From: Aplectana chamaeleonis
Lineage: Eukaryota; Nematoda; Chromadorea; Rhabditida; Cosmocercidae
Assembly: GCA_029168955.1 (NCBI GenBank)
Contig: JAPDOI010000137.1
Coordinates: forward strand, 1,496,679 to 1,560,678
Direction: 5' to 3'
Length of the DNA stretch: 64,000 nt
In this document: piece by piece, positions 9,475-21,490 of the stretch
How the letters are laid out: each line of letters opens with the position of its first letter
How positions within the stretch are numbered: the stretch's first letter is position 1
Notes under the pieces: generated by a model
Database searches by the model: none
What the model was told of the DNA's origin: nothing
Seen by the model: only the letters and a program-made list of their open reading frames with translations
Position numbers and translations under genes: made by a program

Positions 9475-10726
9475 CCAGGTCGTCCAATAATTCCTGTCCG
9501 AAAATTTTCAAAATTCTATAATTTTCCTTAGAAGTGTTATAATATCAGGCAAGTGTTAGAACCTTCTAGAAGGTTCTCCAAAGTTCTACGTTAGGGGTAT
9601 ATAAGGCGCAGTCGCCGCGTCTAGCTACCAGTACAAGCTAAAATGGACCAAGGTCGAATTTGTACGTTCGTGTACTACGAGTGGCTGCTGGGCAAATACA
9701 GGGGCACTGTGGCCGCCAACATCTGCAGAGCGTGCAAGGAGGATGCAGTGTCCCAACGCACAGTCAGCCGCTGGTTCAATCGTTTCGAGAGCGGCGACAC
9801 GAGCCTCGAGGACAGGGAGCACAGCGGGAGGCCTTCTACGGTGGATGATGATGAAGTCCATCGCTGTATCAAGGAGAAGCCGGAAGCCACCGCCCGTGAA
9901 CCGGCGACGGCACTCGCCTGCAGCAAGTCCACCATCCACAATCGACTCAACTTACTAGGCTACCACAAAGTTCTGGCCCGTTGGATCCCCCACCGTCTGA
10001 CGGACGCCAACAAGCAGAGCCGCGTGGCCGTCTGCCAATCCCTCCTCCTTCGTCCGCATCGCAAGGAGTTTATCGAGGACCCAGTCACTGGAGATGAGAG
10101 CTGGGTCCTCTACGACAACGTCGCCCGCCGTTCCATCTGGATCCCGCGCGGAGAAGAGCCGCCGACGACGCCGAAAGCCGACCTGCACCCGCTGAAGATC
10201 ATGCTCTGCTACTGGTGGGACACCAAGGGCATGCTGTATTTCGAGCTGCTTCCACAAGGCAGCGATCACCGCCTCCATCTACACCGATCAGCTCGAGAAG
10301 CTAGTCGCCGCCATCCGAGAAAAGCGTCCCCGATGGGCCTCGGTCCACCTGCTGCACGACAACGCGCGCCCCCACGTGGCGAAGGAGACCCAGCAGAAGT
10401 TGGCGACGCTTGGCTGGGAGACGGTTGCCCATCCGCCGTATTCCCCGGACCTTGCCCCCTCCGACTACCACTTGTTCCGCCCGCTGAAGCACCATTTGGC
10501 CGGAAGAAAATTCACCAACTACGACAACCTCAAATCCGACATCGCGGACTTCTTCGAGTCGAAGCCCCCGGAGTTCTGGGCGAAGGGCATCGGCGACCTG
10601 CCCAATCGATGGGCCACTGTTGTGTATAACTGTGGTGATTATATTGTTGATTAGACTTGTTTTTCAATAAAATTGAAAAAATTAAGAATGGTGAATTTTT
10701 CGGACAAGAATTATTGGACAACCTGG
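9475..10726 (+). mobile_element. mariner element with both terminal repeats
   Basis: The ends start CCAGGTCGTCCAATAATTCC on the left and, reverse-complemented, CCAGGTTGTCCAATAATTCT on the right. They match over about 35 bp and are flanked by TA (9473-9474 and 10727-10728), the canonical mariner target. The 1252-bp length is typical. A TATA-like stretch (GGGGTATATAAGG, about 9593-9605) lies some 40 bp before the transposase start. The element is structurally complete, but its only gene is frameshifted. Confidence 0.95.
9643..10654 (+). pseudogene. mariner transposase, one frameshift
   Basis: The reading frame opens at 9643 (MDQGRICTFVYYEWLLGKYR) with the paired helix-turn-helix region (QRTVSRWFNRFESGD, LEDREHSGRPS). 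The WVPHxLT-type linker appears here as WIPHRLTDANKQ. The first catalytic aspartate is in TGDESWVLYDN (residue 151). Near 10255-10270 the frame moves by +1, and the second frame to 10654 continues with LLHDNARPH and YSPDLAPSDYHLF. Its two aspartates, codons 10358 and 10463, have 34 residues between them, the mariner D34D signature. It resembles the cecropia/HSMAR1-like branch more than the Himar branch, but the subfamily is uncertain. All catalytic residues are present and the single indel is the only lesion I see, so this copy died recently or the indel is a sequencing error. Confidence 0.92.
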
Positions 10727-10919
10727 TAGAAGCATAGTTTTTTTCCGATTCAAGGTTATTTGACAAGAACAACCTCATTTGCAGTTCATATTTCTCTAAA
10801 TTCTTTACGACTCAGTCAGTCTAACAAGAAAGTGACCGGACCGGGCTGCTAGCTTTGCCAAGACACTCGTGCTCTCCTGATAGACTACCCTCGTAAGAAC
10901 ACCCTACTAGCTGCCCGAG

Positions 10920-12255
10920 TAATAGATGAAAAAAGTTATGAGCATTTTTTTTTGAAACGAAGCGACAAGAATGGCGAGCGCTGTGTCATCGGTTCCTTCA
11001 ACTTTCCCGTCGAGCTAACGAGGGAGGGGTTTAGAGCGGTATGCTCATCTGCAAAAACCAATATTGTTAGTATCTCTTGGGCATCCATAGTAAGACGTGC
11101 TTGGTAGGCCGCCCCGAGCTGCTGTTTCAAAGAAAACATAAGCTGAATTCGGCAGTTTTTTGTACTCGTTGTATCTTCCGGTAGTAGCAGTAATATTTCG
11201 AAAATCCGAAAACGGACCCCATATTCGTGTTTAGTGCCCAAAATAACCGTCTTTGGCGTAGAATCCGATTATGGTCCTCGCAGCTGCCCAAAACCACTCT
11301 GAAAAATTATAGGCGCTGTCTGCCACATTTTTGTACCTACTGTACCTTCCAAACCACACACTAGTCTTTGAAAAATCCCGTAAAGAACCTCATAATTGTG
11401 TTCAGCCTTCGAAACAACCCCATGAGGAACGTTTGGGTGCAGGCACATTTTCCAAACTTTGTACAGACTGATAGTGCTCTGTACTTGTACGGATTTTCCA
11501 TAGGGCGTTTATTTACACCGATTTAAAGGTTCTGAAAGCGCTTTGAGAAGTATTCCAGATTTGACCAAAAGTTCTCTCAAGTGCATTATTTGGGGGCGCT
11601 GATCACGGATCTAGGGTTTATTTGACGAATTTGCGAAGTTTCCGACTTGATTCATTCGAAGCTTCGCCGCGGGGGCAGGGTCACGCATAGCGCTGTGATG
11701 AGCGGTGCGGCTCCCTTCCGTGAACAGGAAATTGTTGCGGCCGTCTTCCCCCGGCATAAAAATTCTTGCGGCTTCCCCAGGTTCGACGTGAATGTGATCG
11801 GTAAAAAATTAGCAAATTTCGATGGTTTTGAGCAGAAATTGAAGTTACTTTTATATGTCGAGCATATTTTGAAAGTATTTACTCTATTACAAATGGATTC
11901 CGCCTGATGACCAGCGGAGGCTGCGACCCGCTGCCTCTTACCGCCGCCCAAGGCTGCGGCTCCCCTCTGTGATCATCACAGCGTGAGCGTAATACTGAGC
12001 GGGAAAAACTTTGAGGACAAAGCGCGACTTTTGAGATTTCCAGATTTCTACGACAGGCGTGGCCAAAATTGCGTCTCTCGAGATTCTGAGGCCGGTTTGT
12101 CGATTTTTGATAGATTGCGGTAGATTACGATGGGTATACGGTAATTTGATCGAAGTCTCGTATTGACTTTAAATTCTATGCGTTTTTTGGGAGGGGAGCT
12201 GAATACGAATTTGACCTTCATTTACCGATTTTCGAATTATTGGGGTAGTTTTGAG
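10920..12255 (+). repeat. dispersed repeat family R, copy 1
   Basis: Non-coding sequence with landmarks shared in order with the other R copies: AAAAAGTTATGAGC, CGAAAATCCGAAAACGGACC, GCTGATCACGGATCTAGGG, TAGATTACGATGGGTATACG and GCTGAATACGAATTTGA. It is interrupted at 11676-11997 by a small hAT-like insertion. It reads in plus orientation, like all other R copies. Confidence 0.7.
11676..11997. mobile_element. small hAT-like insertion in repeat R1
   Basis: This 322-bp insert splits family R between GGGGG and GGGAAAAAC, which are joined in other copies. The ends read inward as CAGGGTCACGC and CAGTATTACGC, followed by AGCGCTGTGATGA-type sequence on both sides. The flanking octamers CGCGGGGG and AGCGGGAA agree at 5 of 8 positions, a possible decayed 8-bp duplication. 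Confidence 0.5.
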
Positions 12256-12774
12256 AGCGTCACAGTTGACGGTGGCGACAAAAATGTTCTCGAACATTGC
12301 CGTGGCGTCTCATGCCACCGACTGGCTTTGAGGCAGGACCGTCGCGGCGTCGACCACTTTGTCGTTCCCTATGACGCCGCATCAGTCGCCCCCGTCGCCG
12401 AGCGTAATCGATATTGCATCGCCCACCGTTTTTCATCGATGCGAGTAAAGCCGCAACTTCGACTCTGCAGAACCACTATGGCCACAAAATTACGCAGCGG
12501 CTTCTCTTCTGCGACGCGCCTCTAGCCTGGGTCTGCTTTTTCCACGGAACGGAAAACGGCTGTTGTGAGCTACTGCTAGCGTAACCCTGTTATGAGGTGC
12601 GGAGCGTGATTATAGGGGTCCGCAGAGTTGAAGTCGCGCCGTTGTTCGCAGCGATGAACAGCACTGGGTGATGTAATATCTATTAAATTCGTCGACGATG
12701 GCGACCGACGAGGCGTGAAGGGCGACGAGGGGATATCGCAGAGTGTATTGACGTCGCGACGGCCTTAAGGGGTC
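12256..12774. other. GC-richer unassigned sequence
   Basis: No supported gene. Frame 12163-12525 crosses the end of repeat R1 and has no recognisable domain. A segment near 12709-12773 (GGCGACGAGGGG, CGCAGAGTGT, CGCGACGGCC) is directly repeated at about 12889-12932. Confidence 0.45.
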
Positions 12775-13052
12775 TGCAGAGTTGCAGAGACCGGCGAGTT
12801 GCTCGCCAGCGACAACAGCACTGGCGACAAAATGTAATATCGATTACATTATCGGCGACGGCGTCGACCGCTCGCCGGCAGTGATAAGGGCGACGAGGGG
12901 GCACCGCAGAGTGTGTTGACGCCGCGACGGCCCACATCACTGCCAGCGTCTGTCGCCGACGCCGTCGACGATAAGTGTTTCGATTTTGCATCGCCGCTGA
13001 GCTGTTCGCTCGCGACCACTCGCTGGTCTCTGCAACTCTGCAGACCCCTTTA
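12775..13052. repeat. inverted repeat GGTCTGCAGAGTTGCAGAGACC
   Basis: The left end TTAAGGGGTCTGCAGAGTTG is mirrored by CAACTCTGCAGACCCCTTTA on the right. A further right-type copy lies at about 13135-13172. The centre contains CGCCGACGGCGTCGAC-like dyads. It is probably one or two overlapping non-autonomous palindromic elements. Confidence 0.65.
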
Positions 13053-13255
13053 CATCACTGCTGGCGAGCGGCAACCGACGCCGCGATGATAATTTTTCGA
13101 AAATTTTTTTTCGCCGCGTCAAGGCTGACGTTCGGCGACCACTCGCCGGTCTCTGCAACTCTGCAGACCCTTATATCGTTTACCGCTAACGCAGCGCTCA
13201 TGCCGAATCTGAAGCCCAAATTATGCGCTGGGGCTGTTTTTTCCCTCTGAGGATT

Positions 13256-14070
13256 GATTTAAGATATTATTTGAATAAAAAACCTCACAAGGAAACTACA
13301 GTTGGTCAAGCCCTTGTAAACTGCCATAAATTACTATGAAAAAAGTTATAGGCGTTTTTCCATTGATTTTCGTACCCATGCACCTTCCAAAACGCGCAGT
13401 ATTCCTTCAAAAATCTGAAAACGGATCTCACATTCGTGTTCAGCTTCCAAAATAACGATGCTGGACGTAGTTTGGTACGGATTGTTGGTTGAGCGTTATA
13501 TCAATTAGGAGGTTTTGTAATATTTCAGTTTTGACTCAGAACTTTCTATGTGGGTTCTTTGGGTTGCTGATCACAAATCTGGGATTAATTAGTCGGTTTT
13601 CGACTTTAATTGTTTAAAGCTTTCCATTCGGGTAAAACTGAGGGCGAAACGCGACTTTCAACGACTTCCAGAATGCTGCGATACATATGACTCAAAGTCC
13701 TTGTCTGGGGGTTACTTGGAGTGCTCGGCACGAATCCGAGGTCACGGTAAGTTACGTTGGTTATACCGTAGTTTGATCGAAGACCCAAAATTTTTATGCG
13801 GGAGTTATTTGGGGTGCTGAGAACGAGTTTGATGTTCTTTCGTCGATTTTGAATTATTAAAGTAGGTTTTACCCACTAAATGGCAAGGCACCTTACGCGA
13901 CCTACAGTAGACCTCAGAACTTCGATAAGCGGGCCCAGGATTCGTGTTCAGCATCCTAGATTACCCCCGCATACAAGTCTTGAGCAAAATCCGACAAAAA
14001 ATTCAAAATGCCTCGGAAAATCCCTGACAAACCCTTTCCTTTTCGCGGAACTTAGAAAGCGCTCACGACT
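13256..14070 (+). repeat. dispersed repeat family R, copy 2
   Basis: It carries the R landmarks GAAAAAAGTTATAGGCG, ATCTGAAAACGGATCTCACA, GCTGATCACAAATCTGGG, TTGGTTATACCGTAGTTTGA and TTTTCGCGGAACTTAGAAAG in the same order as the other copies. No gene. Confidence 0.7.
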
Positions 14071-14440
14071 TCTTTCGTAATGATTTTAGGCAGCTGTAAA
14101 GAGCGAGCTCGCTTTCCACGGCTAGAATGGCTCTGGAAAAGCACATTCGTGGGGAAAAGAGTAGTTCTCTTGCTAGAGTTAAGCTCAATTTTGAGAAGTT
14201 TGCTAGGTTCAGTGCCAATAGCGCCTTTTGTAATCAGAACTATTTTTCCTTCAACCGGACGTGAACAGAATTATATTCGCTCAAGTTTCACCCCAGATTA
14301 TAGCTATCTGCCTTTCAACACTCTGGTGGGGTGCACCCAGCACAAATTGGGCGGCGGGTGTTCACCAATCGATTAGATTTTTCGCACTGAAACTGTTTGA
14401 AAACCTAGAGTAGAATTTCGTACACACTGTCGCTCGCGGA
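14071..14440. other. unassigned sequence
   Basis: No recognised feature. Frame 14080-14376 has no known domain. Confidence 0.45.
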
Positions 14441-14610
14441 GCCAAATTCCGGTCTGAAAATGCGGACTACGGCTGTTCCATCACGCGACGCAATTATAAT
14501 CGTGCTGGGGGAGAGGTGAATCGTGCAGAGACCAAGTGGTTCCAGCACGATTACCATCCTATTGCGTGATGCAACAGCCTTAGTCCGCATATGCAGACCA
14601 GAATTTGGCC
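14441..14610. repeat. palindromic element, ATTCCGG family copy 2
   Basis: Arms GCCAAATTCCGGTCTG...GCGGACTACGGCTGTT and AACAGCCTTAGTCCGC...CAGACCAGAATTTGGC pair over about 70 bp, with CGTGCTGG / CCAGCACG near the centre. It is related to 5573-5888 and 43755-43815. Confidence 0.75.
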
Positions 14611-14811
14611 CCGTGATCAACAATTAAAGTCTCATACTATTTTTTTCATTTTCGTTAGTCTCCTTCATAAATGTAAAAACGGCGTGATAATTTATTTATT
14701 CACAAAAACAAAACATGCAAAAAAAAAACAACATAAAATCGAGCACAAAAAAACCCAAAGAATACAAAATGAACACAAACACAGGTATAATAAAATAAAC
14801 ACAAACATAGG

Positions 14812-14980
14812 TAAACTCTGGTCCCGGCGTAGTGACCTGTTGATTTCGATCAATATCAGCAGCGGAGCGGTGGGCCTCAGTGAAATATAACTAGTGATAA
14901 GGAGGTTCCGACGAAGAGGCCACCGCTCCGCGCTGTGATAATCGAAATCAACAGGTCATTACGGCGGGACCAGAGTTTAT
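14812..14980 (+). repeat. GGAGCGGTGG palindromic element, complete copy
   Basis: The outer ends AAACTCTGGTCCCG and CGGGACCAGAGTTT are exact complements. They are followed by GACCTGTTGATTTCGAT / ATCGAAATCAACAGGTC and by GCGGAGCGGTGG / CCACCGCTCCGC. This 169-bp element has a second, truncated copy at 9272-9398 in the opposite orientation. An A-rich tract (14700-14810) precedes it. Confidence 0.85.
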
Positions 14981-16990
14981 AGACGCAAGCTTGCAAGAAC
15001 AAGAATAGTAATTAAAAAAAACTGTTCACTGTTGTGAATTCATTCTCCTCCACTCATAGACTAATCTACTTTGCCGAATGAAAAACATTGTAAAAATGCA
15101 TAACAGACCTTTCTTGCGTTTCCAAAGCGCAACCTCAGAAGACGGGGGAATCTTCACCAGACCATTGGCTGCCCCGCCTATCCCCCTGTCCTTACCCCTG
15201 ACCCAAGTCATTGGAGATCTTCTCCGTTCCCTCAAATGTGCGAAGGTTTTGATGAGTGATAAATCTTGGAGAAAAAAGAAATGAAGGTGAAAAAGCGCGC
15301 AAGTCAGAGTTCTCATCAAATCTCATACCATGCAAACTGTGCGGTTATGCCCCCGTCTTGGTCCTCCGATCGGAAGTAGCCAGCCCGGTCGATACGCGTA
15401 TAATACATTGCTCACTCAGATAGAAAATTGCCCACGATGTGTCCGCACTAAGCCAGCCTGGTCCGCATCGCCGGACTGCGCCTTCCGCAGTGCCCTCGAG
15501 TGCACCCTCCTTATCGATGGGCATACAGCCGACCACTGAGGACCGGAGGGGACGGCTCAGTCCGGCCCTCGGCCGAGTACTACAGGGGCTCTGAAAATTC
15601 CTGTAACAATAAGGCATCATCTGGAATTACCTGCCGGTGTTTTCTTGCGATCTGCTTCTCAAAAACTACTGTTGTGATACCAGTAACCATCGAACACGGG
15701 CTACTTTTGAACTCGGGAGGCGACTTTGTTCCGAGCTAGGGATGGTGCGAAATCTTCTTTGAGAGGCAGAGAATCATATATTGACACTACGAGGAAAACT
15801 ACCTCTCAATTGAAGGATTGCTTCAGAGCTCTAGTGGAAAAATTAAAAACGCTTTTCACTCATGCAATCTAAGGCCCAGATAACATTGGGTTGCTAGTCA
15901 TCCTCTGAGCGTTTCAGTCAAAAATGTTTCTGGTCGGACTCCGTCCTCAAACCTAATTTTTTAAATTTTTTAAAATATGTGCATAGTGAAGCAGCCGAAA
16001 ATCTACTGTGAATTCCAGTGTTTAATTCGAAACATTTTTTGAATCAATTTTTTGAAGAAGTTCGAATCAGTAACGACAGAAAGTCATGGTTCTGAAAAAG
16101 GAGTATAACTGATGCCGGAAAACTGGACAGTTTCAAGTAGGATAAATGGATACCTTGCGTCTTCCCCTCTTCCCCCGCTGGATTCTAGCGGAATTGTACT
16201 GCCCAGTAATTTCAGTAAATGCAATAGACGTGCATTACAGGCCAAAACCTTCTCAACGTCGCATTTACTTGTCAGGGTCCGGCGCGGGGTGTGGTCCACA
16301 TGGGCGTCTGACCTGCGGTGGGGAGGATGGGGTCTGGTAACAGTGCCGAAAATTGGAAAAATTACGCTGATGGGAGTTAAAGAAAATCGACCAAAAAGTG
16401 TCCAAATTACGCGTGAGGTAGTGGAGGTGTCCAAGTAAAATCTCATGTACAATCAGGCCCATACACAGATAGTGTGAAAATGGTAGTATGTGCGAACAGT
16501 GTTTTTAGCTTTTTATCATTATGAAAACCGGAACTAATAATTCAGAACTGGCCTTCTCGCCTTGTGCAGTACCCTGTTACTTGTTTCAGCTCCGCGGCCG
16601 TGCACAAGCTCTATGGGGCTCAATGCCATAAAAATTTCAAACTAGGCCAGAGAATCACCACAGAACCCATAGGTATGCTATCCTTTCAGAAAAATCAGAA
16701 ATTTCGTTCTCCTCAGTTTCCTCCATGAAGTAGACCCTGAATCCTCACCCCACAACCGCCTGTGACATGATCCCAGACAAACAAAAACCATGAATGAAAT
16801 GCGCCGAGCAAGAAAAAGATGGATTGTGGAAGTCATCTACCAGAAGCTGCAGCTTCATTCAAACAGTTTTCCCCACACATGTAAAGTCTGTCCGAATCAA
16901 TCTGTCCACCCACGCGGTCGGCGTGCGTGTCGAGCGGTCGCTGCAAAGGCATTTTTTGGTAGGAGTCTCACCACGGCTGCAGACAGCTTA
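14981..16990. other. unassigned 2-kb stretch
   Basis: Frames up to 122 residues (for example 16084-16452) overlap on opposite strands and show no recognisable domain. No RNA gene, repeat partner or element end was found. Confidence 0.45.
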
Positions 16991-17170
16991 GTGCGATATT
17001 GCTGGGACAGGGGCTGTCTACTCACCGAGGGAGGAGATGTCCCGTTTTTGCGGTTTGAAACGTCACGCCACTCAACGCGAGTGAAGTGGTCCCGAGTGGA
17101 GGTAGACCCGCAAAAGTTGGGACAACTCCCCCCTCGGTGTGTAGAGAGCCCCTGTCCGGATATTGCTCAC
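16991..17170. repeat. 180-bp palindromic element
   Basis: The arms pair through GGACAGGGGCTGTCTACTC / GTGTAGAGAGCCCCTGTCC and through GTCCCGTTTTTGCGG / CCGCAAAAGTTGGGAC. The centre contains CACTCAACGCGAGTG. No target duplication was identified. Confidence 0.75.
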
Positions 17171-17761
17171 TACTCGTGCTTTTCCTGTTCTTACAACTTT
17201 TCTGCAATGCATCTCTTCAATGTTGTAAGAATTACATGAAAAATTCGTGGGTATTTACAGTTCACCAAAATTTTTCAACTTAACATTTTTATTTAAATGT
17301 TCGCACTTCGGGGGTTAAAAATAAAAACAATAAAAATTGAAATGAAGGCTAATTCACATTCAAAAGCCTTTAACAAAACTTGGGAAACAAAACATTCTTC
17401 TAAGCGAAGCGGATATTGAGTCTTACTCGCAGACGTTCGTTACAGAGCTTTGGGGATCCAAACGGCTCATTCTTTTTCAAACACGAGATCATTAACAAGT
17501 TTGGTCAGCTCAGTATCTGGACGAGCTCTGCACCAATAGTAGATAACAATGTTCCGACGAGTCGTTGTAAGGTGCAATTCATACTCGTCAGCGCCAGCGG
17601 CGCGCTACGCGAGTCAGGCGCTTGCGGAGACTTTGAAAACGCCAGCGGGGACGACATGGCGGAGCGGAAAAAAGTGGACCTTAACCTTTCCAAACACGCG
17701 ATTTCTGTGCACGAGTCGATCACCATGGTAGCCAAGGATAATACTGAAATGAAATTTTTTC

Positions 17762-17806
17762 ATTTATTTATATTTACGTCGCGAGCGACGTAATCATAAA
17801 TAAATA
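17762..17806. repeat. AT/GC hairpin
   Basis: Near-perfect dyad built from TTATTTAT, TTACGTCGC, a GAGC loop, GCGACGTAA and ATAAATAA. Its function is unknown. Confidence 0.6.
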
Positions 17807-17880
17807 ACTACATAAATATTATGAAATGCAATGAAATTGGTGGCGTATTAACAAACTACTGCGGAGCGGGAAAAGTGTGT

Positions 17881-18030
17881 GTACCGTCCATCACTGGATG
17901 AGGGATCGCCGCGACCCGCTTGGCTTGAGAAATTGCGCGCGGGAAAACGAAGGGAGAGTGGCTATTGATCGCGCGATTTTTCCCGCCAAGCAGCGTCGCG
18001 GCGATCCCTCATCCAGTGACTGACGATACC
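17881..18030. repeat. 150-bp palindromic element
   Basis: The arms share CACTGGATGAGGGATCGCCG and its complement CGGCGATCCCTCATCCAGTG, then CGCTTGG / CCAAGC. The centre carries GCGCGCGGGAAAA-type sequence. No coding capacity. Confidence 0.8.
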
Positions 18031-20659
18031 AATTATGGTATTTTCGTTGAAGAAATCGGCGAAATTTTACTCATTTTTGCGTCGCCGAAATTGAAATTCG
18101 TCGCGTCGTCAAGTGTGTGGTGCCTCATGATAGTGTGTGCCGTATCATGACGGTAGCGTTTCACAGGAAGTATGCACTATAGCACGTTTGACAGGAAGCA
18201 TGCATTATAGGAAGTGGGAAGCGACCATCGAGGGCAGCGTCGTGGAAAATAAGCAATGCTCCGTCAAGTGGGTGTGCGCTTTTTGAGAAGTAGCGTTCCT
18301 TTCAGAATGTGCGCAGACTTTGAAGGTGACTAGCGTAACTTCGGAAGCGTGCGCAGCGTCATTGAGATCGAGATAGCGCATCGTTGGGAGGGGAGGGGGC
18401 GAGCGCACTTTGTGAAAAGTGCACAGCTCTCAACAGGAAAAGTACTGCGCGAATGAGTAGCGAAAGTGAGAAGCGCTTTTTTTCGGAGCGTGCTCAGTCT
18501 TGGGAAGTGAGTAGCGCTTTTCAGGGAAATCGGGGGACACTCCGCGCAGGGTCAAGAGGGATTGCGAAATTTCGCAACGGGGGGTCGCAAAAATTTGGGT
18601 CCAAAAATGAATGTTATGGGGTTCGCAAAAATTTCGGTCCGAAAATGAGAATTTCGTGGATATCCCATAAATTCTCGATTACTTTTGGTCCCCAAGGGAA
18701 GGATCGTAGCATTCGGTTTTCGACGCTTGCGCTCGACTACTGAACGAATTTTCGGCGTCTGACACTTTTCGCAATCAACTATAAACTGCCCGACCTCGGG
18801 AAGGGGACCGCGAAATTTTTGGATTTTGAAAAAAAATTCTGACGGGGGCCGCTCCGATTTCGAAAAATTACGCTACGCTCCATTTGACCCTGACTCCGCG
18901 TAAGAATCCCGATAGGAGAAAAAACACAGACCTACGCGGAGTCATACGATAAAGGGCAGCGGGAGTACAGCATAGCGACGCTCGTGATGACGTCACAATC
19001 ACGGCCGGGACACTACCGAAAGGCCCAGCGGGAGACCCTAACGAGCAGCTCAACGATGACGTCACTGACTTCACTGGTTATTCATTTTCATACTCACCAC
19101 AAGCATGTCGCCCCGGGTTGTCGCGGTCCCACGGCGGAGAAGGACCCCGCCTGGGTCCACGACAAGGACGTATTCCTCGCCGCGGTCTGCGGTGAGGAAC
19201 CACCCCCCCCCCACGGATCGCGGCGGAAACCGCCCGCCCCTCCCCCAGCCGAGAGGATACCCCTATCCCCCAGCGGTCAAAAATATGCTGGCCTCCGCAA
19301 AGTGCTCGAAGTCACCTCCCAGGGCCGGCATCAAAATGCCGACTGAGGACTCAAGCGAAAAGAGGCGCTTTTTATACCGGCTGTGCACGTGATAAGCACG
19401 TCACAACGTGATCACGTGTAGATAACCACCCTATCAAGCTACGCCGTGTTCAAACAAGAATGAGCCGTTTGAATCCCCAAAGCTGTATACCGTTCCTCCT
19501 TACTCGCACACGACCCCATTTTGTGGCCCCCTCCCCTTCACGGTCTGCCAAACTGCGGCCCCCCTCCTCCCACACTGGTATCATCCCAGTGTTGGCTTGA
19601 CCCTGGATGAAGCGAGAGAGGAAATATGCAAGTGGTTGAATCAGAAATGAAATGCGATGAACTGAATGTACGTGGAGATGATAGTGAAAGAGGAACCGAA
19701 ATATAAAAGATCCAGGAAAGGCTGGGAACTGAGCGAAATGTAGATTGAACATTTGGGGTTGGAAAACAAGAGGGGGTTGAATGTAAGAGCTCAAAGCCAC
19801 GATCCAACCTCGGAATCGTTCTTAAGCTCTTCTTCTTTCTTTGAAGAAATTTTCGCGCTGATCGTAATGGTATCGCCATTTCACTCAGAACACACAACGA
19901 TCGAAATTATGACCCCTAAAAAATGTGAAATTCGAACGGCGAGAGTCTCATGGACTAATTCTCTCTGTTTTCTTTTTTTCTCGTCAGTGGTGGCCGTGGC
20001 ACTGGAACAAAAATTAGGCTAGACCAGTAACGAATAGAAGATCAAAAATTTTGATCGAAATCTATCACACGTGCCGTTTGCATTGAGGGCGGAAACTTCT
20101 TCGAGCGAACAAAGACTTCGCGCTTCGCACAGTTTCTGTACACGGTGGTAGGTCTCTTATATCGGAAAATACCCCTGATGTTCGGCTGTGCCTTCAAAGT
20201 TCCGCAAAAAGCGCTGCACTAATACCAACAAAGTGTCGAGGTGATGCACGGGAAGTAAGAAAAATCATGAAAGAAGGTAAACGCACGCTTGGTTCGCCTC
20301 CGTGTTCAAACCGGATCTTGTGGAGACCATAATTATTCGTCGAGCGCAGAAAGATGAAGATTACCTGAAACTACAGTTCATCAGCGAACGTATTTCCATT
20401 CTAGAGCGTCGTTTGGCGCTGCCTTGGTGAGGCGGTGGCATCTAGAGGTCAGCAGCAGTGACGCCGATGTCATGGTACAATCGGAGGGAGGGTTGCACAT
20501 TTTAAGATGGAGGTCTGAGATGCCACTTTAATATGTTCCAGGGGGAAGACACTGCTCCAATATTCCATACTCAGAATCGGCTAAACGCCTCAGAGATTAA
20601 CAGGAGGTTTCCAAAAGTGGGCATTTCCATAGCATTGCCAATAGAAAAGGGGTACATGA
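18031..20659. other. unassigned 2.6-kb stretch
   Basis: No convincing gene. Overlapping antisense frames at 19450-19897 shadow one another. Two TGACGTCA octamers lie at 18988-18995 and 19057-19064 within a partial direct repeat. CACGTG occurs at 19386 and 19413. Coding or promoter status is not supported. Confidence 0.4.
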
Positions 20660-20999
20660 ATGACAATTTCAAGGGAATTCAAAAAAATTTATCTCGGATT
20701 GAGTTTAAAACTTGTTTCTGGGGGTTGTTTTGGGTGCTGATTACGAATCTGAGGCCCTTTTGTCAATATTTGAAAAATTCCATCTGATTTGGTCCGAAGC
20801 TTCGAAATGGGGGAAAATTTGTTGCCCAAACGCGACTTTTAAGGATTTCGAGAAACCTACGATCAAATCGCCTCAAAACTTGTACGTAGGGGCTATTTCG
20901 GCTGCCTAACACGAATCTGCAACCCGTTAATCGATTTTCAAAAAATTACGGTAGATTACGGTTGGTATATGGTAGCTCGGTCAATGTCTTAGATTTGAC

Positions 21000-21490
21000 T
21001 TAAAGGCAGTGTTCTCGATGATTTTCGTCCCGAGTTTTCCCCATAAAACAATGCGTTGGCCTACAAGTGTTACCAAATTTACGAAGAAACGGCGAGAAAC
21101 GCATTAAAACGTCGTATTTCAATGACATTGTCCTATAACATGGACTAGTTGTCCGTTTGGATAAACATGATCATGGTTGTTGTCACCGATGGAAAATTGG
21201 GTCAATTGAAAATAGAAGAGTATTTTGTGCAAAGCAGGATTAGTTAGGGCTCTAAGAAAGGAAAGGAGCAATAGAGAGTAGAGAATTGCAAAGGACGGGT
21301 CCACAAAAGATTTGATTGTCACAACAAACACTTCCTGTGATACTTAAGAGTCAGGTTGATACTTAAGAATTTCGTGTACTTCTGATGCGTTTTTCTCAAT
21401 TTCAACGTCATTTTAGTCCTACCCGGGGGCCACTTAATCAATACAGTGGGGAATCTCAAAATTGAAGATTATCGTGAACACTGCCTTTAA
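21000..21490 (+). mobile_element. AGGCAGTGTTC MITE, full length
   Basis: TTAA (21000-21003), AGGCAGTGTTCTCGATGATT at the left, AATCGTGAACACTGCCT-like right end (ATTATCGTGAACACTGCCT), then TTAA (21487-21490). At 491 bp with no protein, it is a non-autonomous element with a TTAA-like target. Confidence 0.85.

Noticed and set aside
9625..9939. Minus-strand and alternate frames over 9625-10500
   Set aside because: Shadows of the mariner transposase, which has clear motif support on the plus strand.
19450..19897. Two minus-strand frames of 116 and 119 residues
   Set aside because: They overlap in different frames, have low-complexity Ser/Phe-rich composition and no domain.
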